Below, piece by piece: positions 40,658 through 50,258 of a stretch of 64,000 bases of DNA. The translations under genes and the position numbers were made by a program. The stretch is from an uncultured bacterium (GTDB taxonomy: Bacteria; Bacillota_I; Bacilli_A; RFN20; CAG-826), in the NCBI GenBank assembly GCA_949295325.1, contig CASFKG010000002.1:1-64000 (forward strand). Direction: 5' to 3'. The number at the start of each line of letters is the position of its first letter. Position 1 is the stretch's first letter. The notes beneath the pieces were generated by a model. That model did no database searches, had not been told where the DNA came from, and worked only from the letters and a program-made list of their open reading frames with translations.

Positions 40658-41962
40658 ATGGAAGGATGTTTTCTCGACAGTCGTTGGGGAAAGGTAATCG
40701 CATGCATCCTTTATTGCCTGATGGTCGTTTCCCCGCTTGTAATAGAACTTTTCGTTAATTCCTTCGATTTTTCGTCTGCCAATGGTTTCAATTGGCCCCT
40801 TTTGCTCCTTCTTAGCTGCCTTTCCGTATTGCGCTGTTTCGGTGCAATGACGAACATCAGCTTCATTAGCCGTTTTACCAGGATCCTGTTTTCCATAGTC
40901 TTCTACTTGGTCATCGGACTGGTCTTGATTATGCGGTTCATCACCCTTTTTGACGGTACGCCCGGGCCGAGCGGACCGGAATATGCCGTCAACCTGGCCA
41001 AGGAAGCCGGATATTTTGGATTCGTCTATCTGACTAATACCCTGCTGCTGGGAATCAACGGGGCAAGCAATAGGAAGATGTATTTCCAGAACTTCCGGTG
41101 GATATTGCTTTTTGTATCTTCGGCCGCCGTCGTTCCGCTTATGATTGCCTTTTCCCAATACCTCGATTTCGCTTCGGTGGTAGTCATCGGATTTTTCTTC
41201 GTCGTGTTCGACGTCCTCTATTCCCTTCCCAACGGGAATTCCCTGACGATTCTCGGTTACTATCTCGGAATTTTGCTCTCCATCGTCTCGATCATCGTCG
41301 GAATCGTTATGTACGCGAACTCCATCGTTCCCCTTGTTTCGGCCGCGTTCATCTCCTTTGCTGGCTTATCGATAGGCTATGTATTTTCGATGTTCAAGGT
41401 CCTCGACATGAAGGAAAGGGAGGAAAAAGACATTGCGGATAATGAATTCTGGATGTGTTTTGGATTCCCGATTGCAATAATCGTCGTCGGAATCGGACTC
41501 GGATTCGTTTCTCTAGCGGCTTCCTGGGCCGTCTATGTTTCCATGGGCGTGTCCGTGCTAGTCGTGTATTTGATCGTCAAATATGCGCTTTTCCGCGAAA
41601 ACGAAAATTACGTGAAGAGTACCTCTTATTCGTATTCTGCCTTCGACCTCCTTTCTTCTAATTGTACGAACCGCGATGCCGTCGAAGCCATCTGCAGCGA
41701 TATAAACGACAGCTGTCTTTTCTGCGGTTCCTACAGTCATCAGTTCTTTGCTTATGCCCGGGCCCATCTTGAAGGAGTTTACGGCAGTAAGTTCGTCATC
41801 CGCGTCAGTTACGAAATATACAGCAGTCCGGAAGACCGCAGCCTTCCCAATAGGAGCGAGGACAGCGATTTGATGAACGATGCCTATAGGAAGGTTCGCG
41901 AGCAATTCTCGAAACACCAAAACCTGCTGAAGCCGCCATACAGCATAGACATCCGTTATTAG
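40658..41962 (+). CDS. Multi-pass membrane protein with cytoplasmic tail
   Basis: A 434-aa protein with about nine to ten membrane helices in residues 10-300 and a C-terminal soluble domain of about 130 residues (from YVKSTSYSYSAFDLL, including a Cys pair CLFCGS and RVSYEIYSSPED). No transporter family signature recognised. It follows the 162-aa gene by 6 nt with GAGGCGG as ribosome site. A perfect palindromic stem, TTGGGCGG/CCGCCCAA, lies just after its end at about 41974 but has no T run. Confidence 0.65.
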   Translation: MEGCFLDSRWGKVIACILYCLMVVSPLVIELFVNSFDFSSANGFNWPLLLLLSCLSVLRCFGAMTNISFISRFTRILFSIVFYLVIGLVLIMRFITLFDGTPGPSGPEYAVNLAKEAGYFGFVYLTNTLLLGINGASNRKMYFQNFRWILLFVSSAAVVPLMIAFSQYLDFASVVVIGFFFVVFDVLYSLPNGNSLTILGYYLGILLSIVSIIVGIVMYANSIVPLVSAAFISFAGLSIGYVFSMFKVLDMKEREEKDIADNEFWMCFGFPIAIIVVGIGLGFVSLAASWAVYVSMGVSVLVVYLIVKYALFRENENYVKSTSYSYSAFDLLSSNCTNRDAVEAICSDINDSCLFCGSYSHQFFAYARAHLEGVYGSKFVIRVSYEIYSSPEDRSLPNRSEDSDLMNDAYRKVREQFSKHQNLLKPPYSIDIRY

Positions 41963-42343
41963 TCATGAATCATTTGGGCGGGCCGCCCAATGTTTCGGAA
42001 ACATAAAACCTTCGGAATTACCAAAATCCTATTTCCGGCGGAATTGCTTCCGGCCCGCGGCTTTCGAAATGCGGTGTTTTGGGGCCTCGACTTGGTTTTG
42101 GACTGCGATAGGTAAGGGCCTAGACGGATTTCGATCTCATAGCGAAAGCGACCGGTCTTGGTAGGGCAGTTGCCTTCGACGGGGAATAAGCCGATGCGCG
42201 ATACCGAGGGCAAATAACCTTTCCAATCGGAAACTCTTTCGAATGGCAAATGCTAATTCGAGTATTGAAAGAAACGGAAGAGAACAGGCCGACAGCCGTT
42301 AGGCAAATAAGACAAAGCCCGACGTCCTACTGCGGCGGATTCG
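41963..42343. other. Convergent intergenic region
   Basis: 380 bp between two convergent genes. It contains the palindromic hairpin near 41974-41990. A 96-codon open frame exists on the minus strand (41959-42249), with the coding-like patch RIGLFPVEGNC, but it lacks a ribosome site and its second half looks non-coding; I do not call it a gene. Confidence 0.4.
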
Positions 42344-44326
42344 CTAGCGATCCATCCATGAAAGGCTGGAGCCGTCGAAGGCCACGCTTCCGTCCAAAGC
42401 GATGTCCTGGGTTTGGGCCAGGGCCCCATTCCAATCCGGCGCAGCGGTAGCTTCTTCGAAGCAGGCAAGCAAGAACATCCTGTCGCTACTAGAGACATAG
42501 AAGGAGAAGTCGTTTCCGTCAATTTCCCCGCTTCTCCATTCGCCGCTCGAAGTATCGCCCCAAACCCAAGCGTAAAGTACATGGTTTTCGATATATTCCG
42601 AATCGATATCCGTAACTTTAATCAGGTCGGTAGGACCATCGTAGGAATATGTGGCTTCGATGGTGGTGTTTCCTTTTTTGCCGGAAGCCTCTACCCGGAG
42701 GAGCGCGTCTTTCCTATCTTCGCCGATGGTCAGGGTTGCAGATCCCTGAAAAGAAACAGGTTCGCCATCGTTTAGGGTATAGCTCGCGCTATCGGCGTTC
42801 TTCACCGTAATGGTCAATTCGAACGGTTCTTCGTAATAGCCGCCTGCCCTTGATAGGGCGATCGACGGCTTTCCGGATTCTTCGGCCTCGAAAGCCGCAA
42901 AGCCATCTTCGCCGAGGGTCATCTTCAGCGTTCCCCCTCGGACTTCCGCTTCTAGGGAAGCAGAATAATCTTCGTAGGATCCGTCCGGCAAACCGCAGTT
43001 TTGTATTTCGACTTCACCATCCCCGATGACGGCGAAGCCGCTCTCGAAGCGGGCCAGCAGGTCGTTTCCGGCCGGCATGTACATGGAATCCTCGCCACGG
43101 TGTTTGTGATGGAAGAGGTTGATGTCCCCGATTTGGTCTTCGAAGCACTCGATACTTCCGGCCTCGCCGAGCTTCGTCCCCGGCCCGGGCCTAGCAAAGT
43201 ACAAAACCGAATTGTCACCCATCAGGCAGCTCAAGGCATAGGCCTTGTCGATTGTCGCTTGATCCGATTCCTGGCTTCCCCAGGCATTGGCGAAGGTATC
43301 GTGCGATTCTCCCCACAAAACCGCCTGTGTTCTGTCGATATCGTAACCAGATAGGGAACTTATGCGCGAATAATTGCCGTTTCTGACGGTATCGAGGAGG
43401 GCGCTGCTGAGATTCGTGTCGGTGATATCGAAGTAGGAATCGTAATAGGAAATGTCGCGGCCCGCTCCCGGGGTGTAGAGAATTTCGGCGTACATGTACG
43501 GCTCTTGGCCCTTGGTCTCCACCGCATAGTCTTTGGCATACTGGGTGATCTCGGGCCAATAGTCCGAGGCCAATTCCCCGTCGAAAGGGGTCTCGATGTG
43601 CTTGGCCGCATCGAAGCGGAAACCGTCGGCCCCCGAATCAATGCATTCCTTGAGAAACTCCTTAATCGCGGTCTTGACGCGTTCGTCCTCCGTCATCAAA
43701 TCCGGGTAATCGCCGAGATGTCCCCGGACAAGCTTAGCCGTGTCGTTGTCGTCTATGTACCCGTAGCCCTTATGGAGCAGCTGGTTGTCGTAAATCTCGG
43801 GTTCGTATTCCCTGACCCCGGAATGGAACGACTCGCCGGAACCCCCGGCCAAGTGGTTGCTGACGATGTCGACGATGACCTTGAGTCCGAGTCCGTGGGC
43901 CGCCTGCGCCATCGCGGCGAATTCCTCTTTAGTACCCAGGCTATGGTTTTTCTCGGCAATGCAAAAGCCAAGCGGCTGGTATAGCTTCCACCAGCCGTTC
44001 TGCCAACTGTCGCCTGGGGCGTAATAGTCCTTTTGGGGCTGAATCGGAGAGGTCTGCAGAGCATCGTAACCGGCTTCTTTAATTTGGGGAAGGTATCGCA
44101 TGATTGTAGCATATGACCAGTTCCAGCAATGAAGTATGTTAAGTCCATTTCCGTCTTCCGCCGGCGTCGGAACGTCCCCGTCGTCCCCGTCCGCACTTCC
44201 GGGAGAGGAAGATACGGTACCTATATCCGTGTCCGAAGACGCGGAGGACGAGGACCGTGTTGGTATTTCGCAGGATGAAAGGGCCAATCCCAATAGAACG
44301 AGGAACAACGATGTCTTTCTTGCCAT
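42344..44326 (-). CDS. GH13 alpha-amylase lipoprotein with C-terminal sugar-binding domains
   Basis: A 660-aa secreted alpha-glucan hydrolase. Signal with lipobox LSSC, Ser/Asp linker to about residue 60, then the (beta/alpha)8 barrel: HCWNWSYATI, SNHLAGG, nucleophile Asp239 in GFRFDAAKH, acid/base Glu281 in YAEIL, and Asp343 in WGESHD. After the barrel come a beta domain, a chitobiase/Fn3-like domain (about 485-565) and a CBM26-like starch-binding domain (VLYAWVWGDTSSGEWRS to the end). The family start suits ATG 44326; AGGAGG lies rather far upstream. Together with the CBM lipoprotein (5271) it suggests starch use at the cell surface. Confidence 0.93.
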   Translation of the reverse strand: MARKTSLFLVLLGLALSSCEIPTRSSSSASSDTDIGTVSSSPGSADGDDGDVPTPAEDGNGLNILHCWNWSYATIMRYLPQIKEAGYDALQTSPIQPQKDYYAPGDSWQNGWWKLYQPLGFCIAEKNHSLGTKEEFAAMAQAAHGLGLKVIVDIVSNHLAGGSGESFHSGVREYEPEIYDNQLLHKGYGYIDDNDTAKLVRGHLGDYPDLMTEDERVKTAIKEFLKECIDSGADGFRFDAAKHIETPFDGELASDYWPEITQYAKDYAVETKGQEPYMYAEILYTPGAGRDISYYDSYFDITDTNLSSALLDTVRNGNYSRISSLSGYDIDRTQAVLWGESHDTFANAWGSQESDQATIDKAYALSCLMGDNSVLYFARPGPGTKLGEAGSIECFEDQIGDINLFHHKHRGEDSMYMPAGNDLLARFESGFAVIGDGEVEIQNCGLPDGSYEDYSASLEAEVRGGTLKMTLGEDGFAAFEAEESGKPSIALSRAGGYYEEPFELTITVKNADSASYTLNDGEPVSFQGSATLTIGEDRKDALLRVEASGKKGNTTIEATYSYDGPTDLIKVTDIDSEYIENHVLYAWVWGDTSSGEWRSGEIDGNDFSFYVSSSDRMFLLACFEEATAAPDWNGALAQTQDIALDGSVAFDGSSLSWMDR

Positions 44327-44489
44327 GCCATAGGTTTACTTTCCCCTCCTTGCCGTTTCAATAGCGCAATGTTGCCGACGGCTAGCCGCTTTTCCCGATT
44401 CCTCAAGACGAAACGACAGCTATTAAAGGCAAGGTTTCGACAACCTTAACTTTGTAATGGAGCTCTTTTAATGGTAGGTTTGTTAATCA

Positions 44490-47400
44490 ATGGACAAAAC
44501 CAAGCTCCGGATATTCCGGGCGGTCAACGAGAACAAGTGGCTCAGCATCGAGTACAAGAACCGCAAGGGCGAAACGACCTCCTACTATATCGGCATCAAT
44601 GCGATCGACGCCAAGAAGGGTCTTCTTTACTGCGATATCTATAACCCTTTCATGGGCGAACTCGGTTCCTTGATAGGCAAGGAAAAGTCCTTTGTCTATG
44701 TCGATTCGATAATCAAGGCGACCGTACTGGACGACAGCTATTACGAAACGCCCAAAAAGCTTTCGGATTCCCTCGGGGGAGACCCCGACCTCGTGCGGTA
44801 TCTAGGCCTCGAAGCCGTGGATAACAACATTCTCAAATACTTGGGGGAGTGCTACCGCCACGACAGCGATCCCTGCATTCTCGACAAATCGCTGATTGGC
44901 AATCTCGATAGAAGGGATTTGGCCAGGCCGAGGAAACTGACCGACGATGAATACGGGGACCTGCTCGACAAGGTATTCAAAAAAGGTTCCGGTTACGAGG
45001 CGGAGAAGCTCTACCGTTATAACGAACTTGCCTTCAACCTATTTTCCATCGACATCGGCAACAAGCAGTACGTGGTTGCCTACAAGAGGCTGTTTCTCGA
45101 TTTCAAGAACCGGACGCTGGTCGCCGACGAGAAAGTTTCTTTCAACAAGTCTTTTCTGCTCGAAAAGGATAAAAGGATGTCGCTTTCCTATTATCTGGAA
45201 ATGTCGCCGGAGGATTTCTGCAAGGCCTATAACGAAGACGAAAGGGGTGCAATTTCCCTCTTGGAACAAAACTACGGGAACGGGGAGAAGACCAATACCC
45301 GTCCAAACGCCTTCCTTTTATCGCGGAACGTCAACCACGCGGTCGACCGGGCCCTCGAAGCCATTTACGAAATGGACGCTAAGGGTAATTTGACCCAACC
45401 CCTTAAGAGTTTCTTCGGAAGGAACAAGGGGACGATCGGAGCCAAGCACGAAGCCGGCATAGTGGTATTTGACGGCAAAAGGATAAACATAGACCAGATG
45501 AGAGTCGTCTATAGCGCCCTCAACTCCCACGTTACCTACGTCCAGGGCCCTCCCGGCACCGGGAAGACCGAAACGATCTTCAACGTCCTGCTTTCGTGCT
45601 ACTTCAATTCCAAGACCGCCTTGGTGGTCAGCAACAACAACCACCCGGTCGACGACATCCTAGACAAGTTTTCCAAGAACCTCTCTTCCGTCTTCAATGA
45701 CAAGCCTTGGTTATTTCCCTGCATAAGGCTCGGAAACCGGGAAGAAATGACGGAAGCCGTGGTTTCGATAAGGAAGAAAATCTCCGCAATATCGAAGCTG
45801 AATTACGAATATTTGGCAAAAGCGAAAAACTACAAATTATACCAGGAGAAATGCGCGGAGTCCTTTGCCGGCCTGAAGGACACCCTTTCGCGCTACGAGA
45901 GGATACTGGAGGTCAAAGAGACGATAAGCAAGCTCGGGAACATGGAAGAACTCTCGAAAGGGGAAAGGCCGATGAACTCCGAGATAAAACGTCAGCTCGA
46001 TATCCAAAGGAAGGAACTCGAATCCTTGAAGCCCATCAGCGACGAGGAGGTCGGCAGCAAAGCGGTTGGCGCCCTCGGAAACGAGGACTTCTCCAACTTC
46101 CTCCTGTCATCCTCCCTTTTCCGCCTGCACCACCTGATGACGCCGTCGTATGCCGAATTCCGAAAAGGGATAATGCAGGAAGACACGAAGGAGGCCGTTT
46201 CCTATCTCATAAAGTATCTTAAGGACGACAGCAATCTCGGGAGGTTCATTGCCGCTTTCCCGATCGTTTTGACCACGAATCTTTCAAGCGACCGGCTGGG
46301 AAGCGCGACCCCGCGCTTCGACATATGCATCATGGACGAGGCGGGCCAATGCAACATCGCTTCCTCATTGGTTCCCATAGTCAGGGCCAGGGACTTACTG
46401 CTGGTCGGCGACGTAAACCAACTGCAGCCGGTCACCGTGATCGAGGAAAGCGTGGAGAAGCGATACCGGACCCTGTACGGGGTTTCCGACGACTACGACT
46501 ATATGGAAAATTCCATCCTTTCGACCATGAAGCGGAAGGACACGAATTCGAAGAGCATATTGCTCCGTTACCACTACCGCTGCGGCAAAAGCATTGCCCG
46601 CTTCAGCAACGACCGCTATTACGGCGGCCAATTGAAACTCGAAAACCTGAACCCCGGCAAACTTACGTATGTAAAAGTGCAGAATGCCGCTAGCGGGGAG
46701 AGGAATTCCTACACGGCCGAAGCCTTGGCCGTAGCCAATATCGTTGCCTCCGGCCACTACAAGGACGTGGGGATCGTGACCCCTTTCGTCAATCAGGCCC
46801 GGCTGATCAATTACATTCTGGAAAGGAAAGGGATAACCGACGTCAGGGCCGGCACCATCCACACCCTCCAAGGGTCGGAGAAGTCCACGATAATAATGTC
46901 GGCGGCGGTATCCATGAAATCCTCAAGGAAAACGATGGAGTGGATCGAGAACAACCGCGAACTCCTCAATGTCGGACTGACGCGGGCCAAAGACGAGTTC
47001 ATCTTCGTGGGGGACAAGGAGGCCATCGACAGACTTAGCGCCGGGGAAGCTAACGACCTGAAACTGCTTAGCGACTACGTCTATGCCAAAGGCGATATCG
47101 AAGTTCCCCGCAAACTGGATGCCAGCCTCGGATTTTCCAACGGTTCCCAAAACGAGCGCGAGTTCTTTTTGACCATCTCGCCGTATTTCCGGAAGATGGG
47201 AGCGAAGATGAGGGTCAGGCGGAACGTCAAGATGAAGGACGCGATTTCCAGGGCCTCCCCGTCCGATCTCGGGAAAATGGGGAACATGGAATACGACGTC
47301 GTCGTGGAAGCCGCCGGGGGCGTTTTGAAAAGGCGTTATTCCCCGATCGTCGCCTTCGAGATAGACGGGGGAGAGCATATCGGCATGAAGTCGAGGGCGG

Positions 47401-47585
47401 AAGCCGACAGGCTGAAGGAAGGGATATCGAAGTCCTACGGAATCAAAGTGATCCGCATAGCCAATAGCCAAGTAAAGGACTACGAACTCATAATCCGCCT
47501 ATTCGAGTGTATCTCGAAAAACATCAAAACCGTAGACGAAGTACCCGAGCAGCTGACTCTTCTGGAAAGCTCCGACAAACAATGA
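44490..47585 (+). CDS. WYL domain - SF1 helicase - Vsr-like nuclease fusion
   Basis: A 1031-aa protein with three parts. Residues 1-75 resemble a WYL ligand-sensing domain (IFRAVNENKWLSIEYKNRKG). About 330-870 is a superfamily 1 helicase of the Upf1/Dna2 type: Walker A GPPGTGKT (about 353), Walker B IMDEAGQ (about 613), the Q-x-L-x-P motif, HYRCGKSIARFSN, TIHTLQGSEKSTI and LNVGLTRAKDEF. The last 130 residues are a DUF2726/Vsr-like nuclease with EYDVVVEA, then VAFEIDGGEH and a Lys-containing helix and VIRI strand. Such fusions are found near or within defence and repair loci. It is a single gene with a poor ribosome site. Confidence 0.83.
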   Translation: MDKTKLRIFRAVNENKWLSIEYKNRKGETTSYYIGINAIDAKKGLLYCDIYNPFMGELGSLIGKEKSFVYVDSIIKATVLDDSYYETPKKLSDSLGGDPDLVRYLGLEAVDNNILKYLGECYRHDSDPCILDKSLIGNLDRRDLARPRKLTDDEYGDLLDKVFKKGSGYEAEKLYRYNELAFNLFSIDIGNKQYVVAYKRLFLDFKNRTLVADEKVSFNKSFLLEKDKRMSLSYYLEMSPEDFCKAYNEDERGAISLLEQNYGNGEKTNTRPNAFLLSRNVNHAVDRALEAIYEMDAKGNLTQPLKSFFGRNKGTIGAKHEAGIVVFDGKRINIDQMRVVYSALNSHVTYVQGPPGTGKTETIFNVLLSCYFNSKTALVVSNNNHPVDDILDKFSKNLSSVFNDKPWLFPCIRLGNREEMTEAVVSIRKKISAISKLNYEYLAKAKNYKLYQEKCAESFAGLKDTLSRYERILEVKETISKLGNMEELSKGERPMNSEIKRQLDIQRKELESLKPISDEEVGSKAVGALGNEDFSNFLLSSSLFRLHHLMTPSYAEFRKGIMQEDTKEAVSYLIKYLKDDSNLGRFIAAFPIVLTTNLSSDRLGSATPRFDICIMDEAGQCNIASSLVPIVRARDLLLVGDVNQLQPVTVIEESVEKRYRTLYGVSDDYDYMENSILSTMKRKDTNSKSILLRYHYRCGKSIARFSNDRYYGGQLKLENLNPGKLTYVKVQNAASGERNSYTAEALAVANIVASGHYKDVGIVTPFVNQARLINYILERKGITDVRAGTIHTLQGSEKSTIIMSAAVSMKSSRKTMEWIENNRELLNVGLTRAKDEFIFVGDKEAIDRLSAGEANDLKLLSDYVYAKGDIEVPRKLDASLGFSNGSQNEREFFLTISPYFRKMGAKMRVRRNVKMKDAISRASPSDLGKMGNMEYDVVVEAAGGVLKRRYSPIVAFEIDGGEHIGMKSRAEADRLKEGISKSYGIKVIRIANSQVKDYELIIRLFECISKNIKTVDEVPEQLTLLESSDKQ

Positions 47586-47587
47586 AA

Positions 47588-47607
47588 AAAGCGCCCGGAG
47601 GCGCTTT
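47588..47607. terminator. Bidirectional terminator
   Basis: AAAGCGCC and GGCGCTTT pair perfectly around CGGA. On the minus strand it is followed by six T residues, so it serves the lipoprotein gene at 47623 best, and may also stop the helicase gene. Confidence 0.88.
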
Positions 47608-47622
47608 CCGTAGGCCGAAAGG

Positions 47623-48456
47623 TCAACCCAGTATATCGGTCAGACGGTACACGAGAATCGAGAAGTAGCCCTCGTCCATGTAGGGCAGGACGGCCACGTT
47701 GCCAGCGGGGTCGAGATAAGCGGAACCGCTGTCGTCGCTATAAAGTTCGCCGTATCCCTTTTCGAGCAGCGCATCGCAATAATCGCTCGTTATGTCGTTG
47801 GCGACCCCGACGTATCCCACTATCTGGAAATTAGAATAGACGTTGTCGGGAAGGTAAAGGTAATAGGAATCGGAGTCGAAAGAGGGCAACTCGATCCCCT
47901 CGTATCCCCATTTTTCCTCTATAAGCGAGGCTAGGTCCTGGGAAGGGAAAACGTCGCTATAGATAACGCTCGAGGGGTATATGTCGCAGACGAAGTAGCA
48001 ATCGCCTTCGGTCGCGAAGCCGAAAAGGTCGCGCGAATAGGCATATAGGTCCACCGATAGTTCGAAATGGGTTTCCTCGTCGTAGTAGTAGAGCGAATAG
48101 CCGCTGTCTTCGCCGACCAATTCAAAACCGGCGTTGACCAAGGCGTCGCTATAGTCCTCAACGAGCGAATAATCGGTCATGGCTCCGCCTTCGATGGAAA
48201 GGCAGCTGTATTCGGCATAGTAGGAAACGTTTATGTCTGCCTCGTCGAATCCGTCTATGTAGGGCATTACGAAACCGTTTAGATATTCGTCGAAGGCCGC
48301 AAGGGATACATCATCCCATTTGCCGGTGTTGACCGTACTTTCGGTCGTTTCCTCCTCGGCGGAGGTTCCCGTCGAGGCCGTAGGGGTTCCACCGGCGCAT
48401 CCGGCCAGCAGCATTGCCGCCGGTAGCAGGGCAAGCATCAGGTGTTTCTGTTTCAT
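47623..48456 (-). CDS. Lipoprotein of unknown function
   Basis: A 277-aa lipoprotein: signal MKQKHLMLALLPAAMLLAGC, Thr/Glu linker, then a Tyr/Asp-rich mature part (from about residue 50) in which a motif of the type YSDALVNAGFELVGEDSGYS recurs as YCDALLEKGYGELYSDDSGS, pointing to two repeats of one alpha/beta domain. No known family. The frame stays open up to 48690, but AAAAGGAA and the signal peptide fix the start at 48456. Bidirectional terminator at its end. Confidence 0.78.
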   Translation of the reverse strand: MKQKHLMLALLPAAMLLAGCAGGTPTASTGTSAEEETTESTVNTGKWDDVSLAAFDEYLNGFVMPYIDGFDEADINVSYYAEYSCLSIEGGAMTDYSLVEDYSDALVNAGFELVGEDSGYSLYYYDEETHFELSVDLYAYSRDLFGFATEGDCYFVCDIYPSSVIYSDVFPSQDLASLIEEKWGYEGIELPSFDSDSYYLYLPDNVYSNFQIVGYVGVANDITSDYCDALLEKGYGELYSDDSGSAYLDPAGNVAVLPYMDEGYFSILVYRLTDILG

Positions 48457-48795
48457 TTTTCCATTCCTTTTCCGAATAATCCTAAGACGGCGGCCGCAAA
48501 ATGAAAGGGAAATTTGCCAAATCCCCGGGAACTTCGGCAGCCGGTTTTCGGTCACCGGCAAAACAATGTTGCCGAGGACCGGCGAGGAAAACCGCAGGAG
48601 GATAGAAGCAGTCGAACCGATTCCGGCTGGCCGAGGGACTTTTGTCGGGCAAGCGAATTTGCGAGGCTTCGACGGATCGTTACCCTCCATCGCGATCCCA
48701 TCCCCAAATCGGAGACGGTCAAAAGACGAGCCGAAAGTTCGGCGAGATAGAGTCCCCCCTTTTCATTTTTCTATATTTATATAGAATTCCCCACG
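48457..48795. other. Divergent intergenic region
   Basis: 340 bp with no supported gene; it is open in one minus-strand frame but with arginine/proline-rich, non-coding-like translation. It must hold promoters for both flanking genes. An imperfect inverted repeat rich in CCGGC lies around 48540-48590. Confidence 0.35.
48782..48787 (+). promoter_or_regulatory. -10 box of the MATE gene (leaderless type)
   Basis: TAGAAT followed by TCCCCACG and the ATG at 48796, with an AT-rich stretch upstream. The same string TAGAATTCCCC precedes pyrG and the acyltransferase remnant. Confidence 0.6.
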
Positions 48796-50229
48796 ATGGA
48801 GATAAGATCGCTACCCATTTTCCGGGACTTCCGCAAGAACGCGGCACTCGTCAAACTCGCGGTGCCCGTATTCCTCGAGCTCATCCTTTCTGTGATGATG
48901 GGCTACGTCAACCAATTCATGCTTTCGGCCGTTCCGCTTGCGAGCAACGCGATCGGCCAAAGCAACCAGATACTGAACATATTCGTGGTTTCGTTTTCGG
49001 TGCTTTCGACGAGTTCGCTCATCCTGCTTAGCCAGATATTGGGGCAGAACAAGGAAAAGGAAGCCGGCCAGATATATTCGCTGTCCTTTTTCGTCAATCT
49101 GCTAATCGGGCTGGCCGTGGTCGGGGTATCGATGTCGATCACGCCGTTTGTCTTTTATTGGATGGGCGTGGACGAAAACGTCATCGAGTACGCGGTCAGA
49201 TACCAGTTCTACGTGGCTCCTTCCCTTTTGTTTTTGGCACTTACCAACGTCTTCTCGAGTTTCCTCAGGGCCAACAAGAAGATGGTATTCCCGACCGTCG
49301 TGGCTTTGTGTACCAACATCGCCAATGCCGGCATCGCGGCGATATTCATCTGGGGCATCCCCGGCCTAAGCGAGATGGAAAAACTCCTCGGCGTGGCCTT
49401 GGCCACCGACGTCTCGCGCCTTCTCGGGTTAATCGCCAGCTACCTCTTTTTCCGTTTCGGGGTGAAGGGGAGGCTTTCCGTCAGGATTCTAAAGCCCTTC
49501 CCCGGGAAAATGCTCAAGAAACTGCTGTCCATAGGCCTTCCGACCGCCGGGGAAACCCTTTCCTACCAGGCTTCCCAACTGGTGCTTTCGGTCATAATCA
49601 ATTTTTCGGTTCCGGTTCTCGAACAGAACCTGCGCACCTACCTGATGACCCTGACCTCGCTTATCTATCTTTTCGCCTCCGGAACCGGCATGGCCATGCA
49701 GGTCGTGGAAGGAAATCTCCTGGGCGAGGGCAAGAAGGAAGAAGCCTATAGGCTGGTCGGCGAGGTTGGGCGTATGTCGCGTTTCGTCTCGCTCCTGATG
49801 TCCTTGATTTTGACCGCTTTGGCCTATCCGGTTTTCTATGCCCTGATGGCCCCCGCGGTCGCTTCGCCCGAATCCAATCCCCTGGGGACGCCGCTTTCCG
49901 CGGTTGCCTTGAGCGCCGTTTTCTGCATGCTCATCGACATCGTGCTAGATCAGGGCAGGGCAACGAACCTCGTATACGTAAAAGGCCTCGAAACGGCCGG
50001 CGACATCGGCTTCCCGGTCGGTTGTTCAATTTTCACTTCCTGGATATGCACGGTCGGGGTCAGCGCCCTGCTTTGCATCGTCTGCGACCTCGGCATCTAC
50101 GGGGCCTTCATAGGAGCGGCAATGGACGAATGCGTAAGGGCCCTTCTTTTCTACTTCCGCTGGAAGAAAGGCGGCTGGCGCAGCAAGGACCTGACGAAAG
50201 GACTAAGCGAAGTCGATAATCCTAGTTAA
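48796..50229 (+). CDS. MATE-family efflux transporter
   Basis: A 477-aa multidrug or metabolite exporter of the MATE (NorM/DinF-like) family, driven by Na+ or H+. Twelve membrane helices in two halves; typical elements are PVFLELILSVMMGYVNQFML in helix 1, SQILGQNKEKEAGQIY (the family's Q-x-x-G motif) and GTGMAMQVVEGNLLGEGKKEEA in the second half. No ribosome site; predicted leaderless. pyrG follows 29 nt downstream with its own -10 box. Confidence 0.92.
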   Translation: MEIRSLPIFRDFRKNAALVKLAVPVFLELILSVMMGYVNQFMLSAVPLASNAIGQSNQILNIFVVSFSVLSTSSLILLSQILGQNKEKEAGQIYSLSFFVNLLIGLAVVGVSMSITPFVFYWMGVDENVIEYAVRYQFYVAPSLLFLALTNVFSSFLRANKKMVFPTVVALCTNIANAGIAAIFIWGIPGLSEMEKLLGVALATDVSRLLGLIASYLFFRFGVKGRLSVRILKPFPGKMLKKLLSIGLPTAGETLSYQASQLVLSVIINFSVPVLEQNLRTYLMTLTSLIYLFASGTGMAMQVVEGNLLGEGKKEEAYRLVGEVGRMSRFVSLLMSLILTALAYPVFYALMAPAVASPESNPLGTPLSAVALSAVFCMLIDIVLDQGRATNLVYVKGLETAGDIGFPVGCSIFTSWICTVGVSALLCIVCDLGIYGAFIGAAMDECVRALLFYFRWKKGGWRSKDLTKGLSEVDNPS

Positions 50230-50245
50230 CTCCCCTCATCGGGTT

Positions 50246-50251
50246 TAGAAT
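50246..50251 (+). promoter_or_regulatory. -10 box of pyrG (leaderless type)
   Basis: TAGAAT, then TCCCCTC, then the ATG at 50259. Seven nucleotides leave no space for a ribosome site. Confidence 0.6.
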
Positions 50252-50258
50252 TCCCCTC

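Noticed and set aside
41959-42249. 96-codon minus-strand frame between two convergent genes
   Set aside because: It has no ribosome site or promoter, and its second half is rich in Ser, Arg and Asn like translated non-coding DNA. One short coding-like patch is not enough.
48457-48690. Extension of the lipoprotein at 47623 to 48690
   Set aside because: The extra 78 residues would put the lipoprotein signal in mid-protein. The ribosome site and signal peptide fix the start at 48456.
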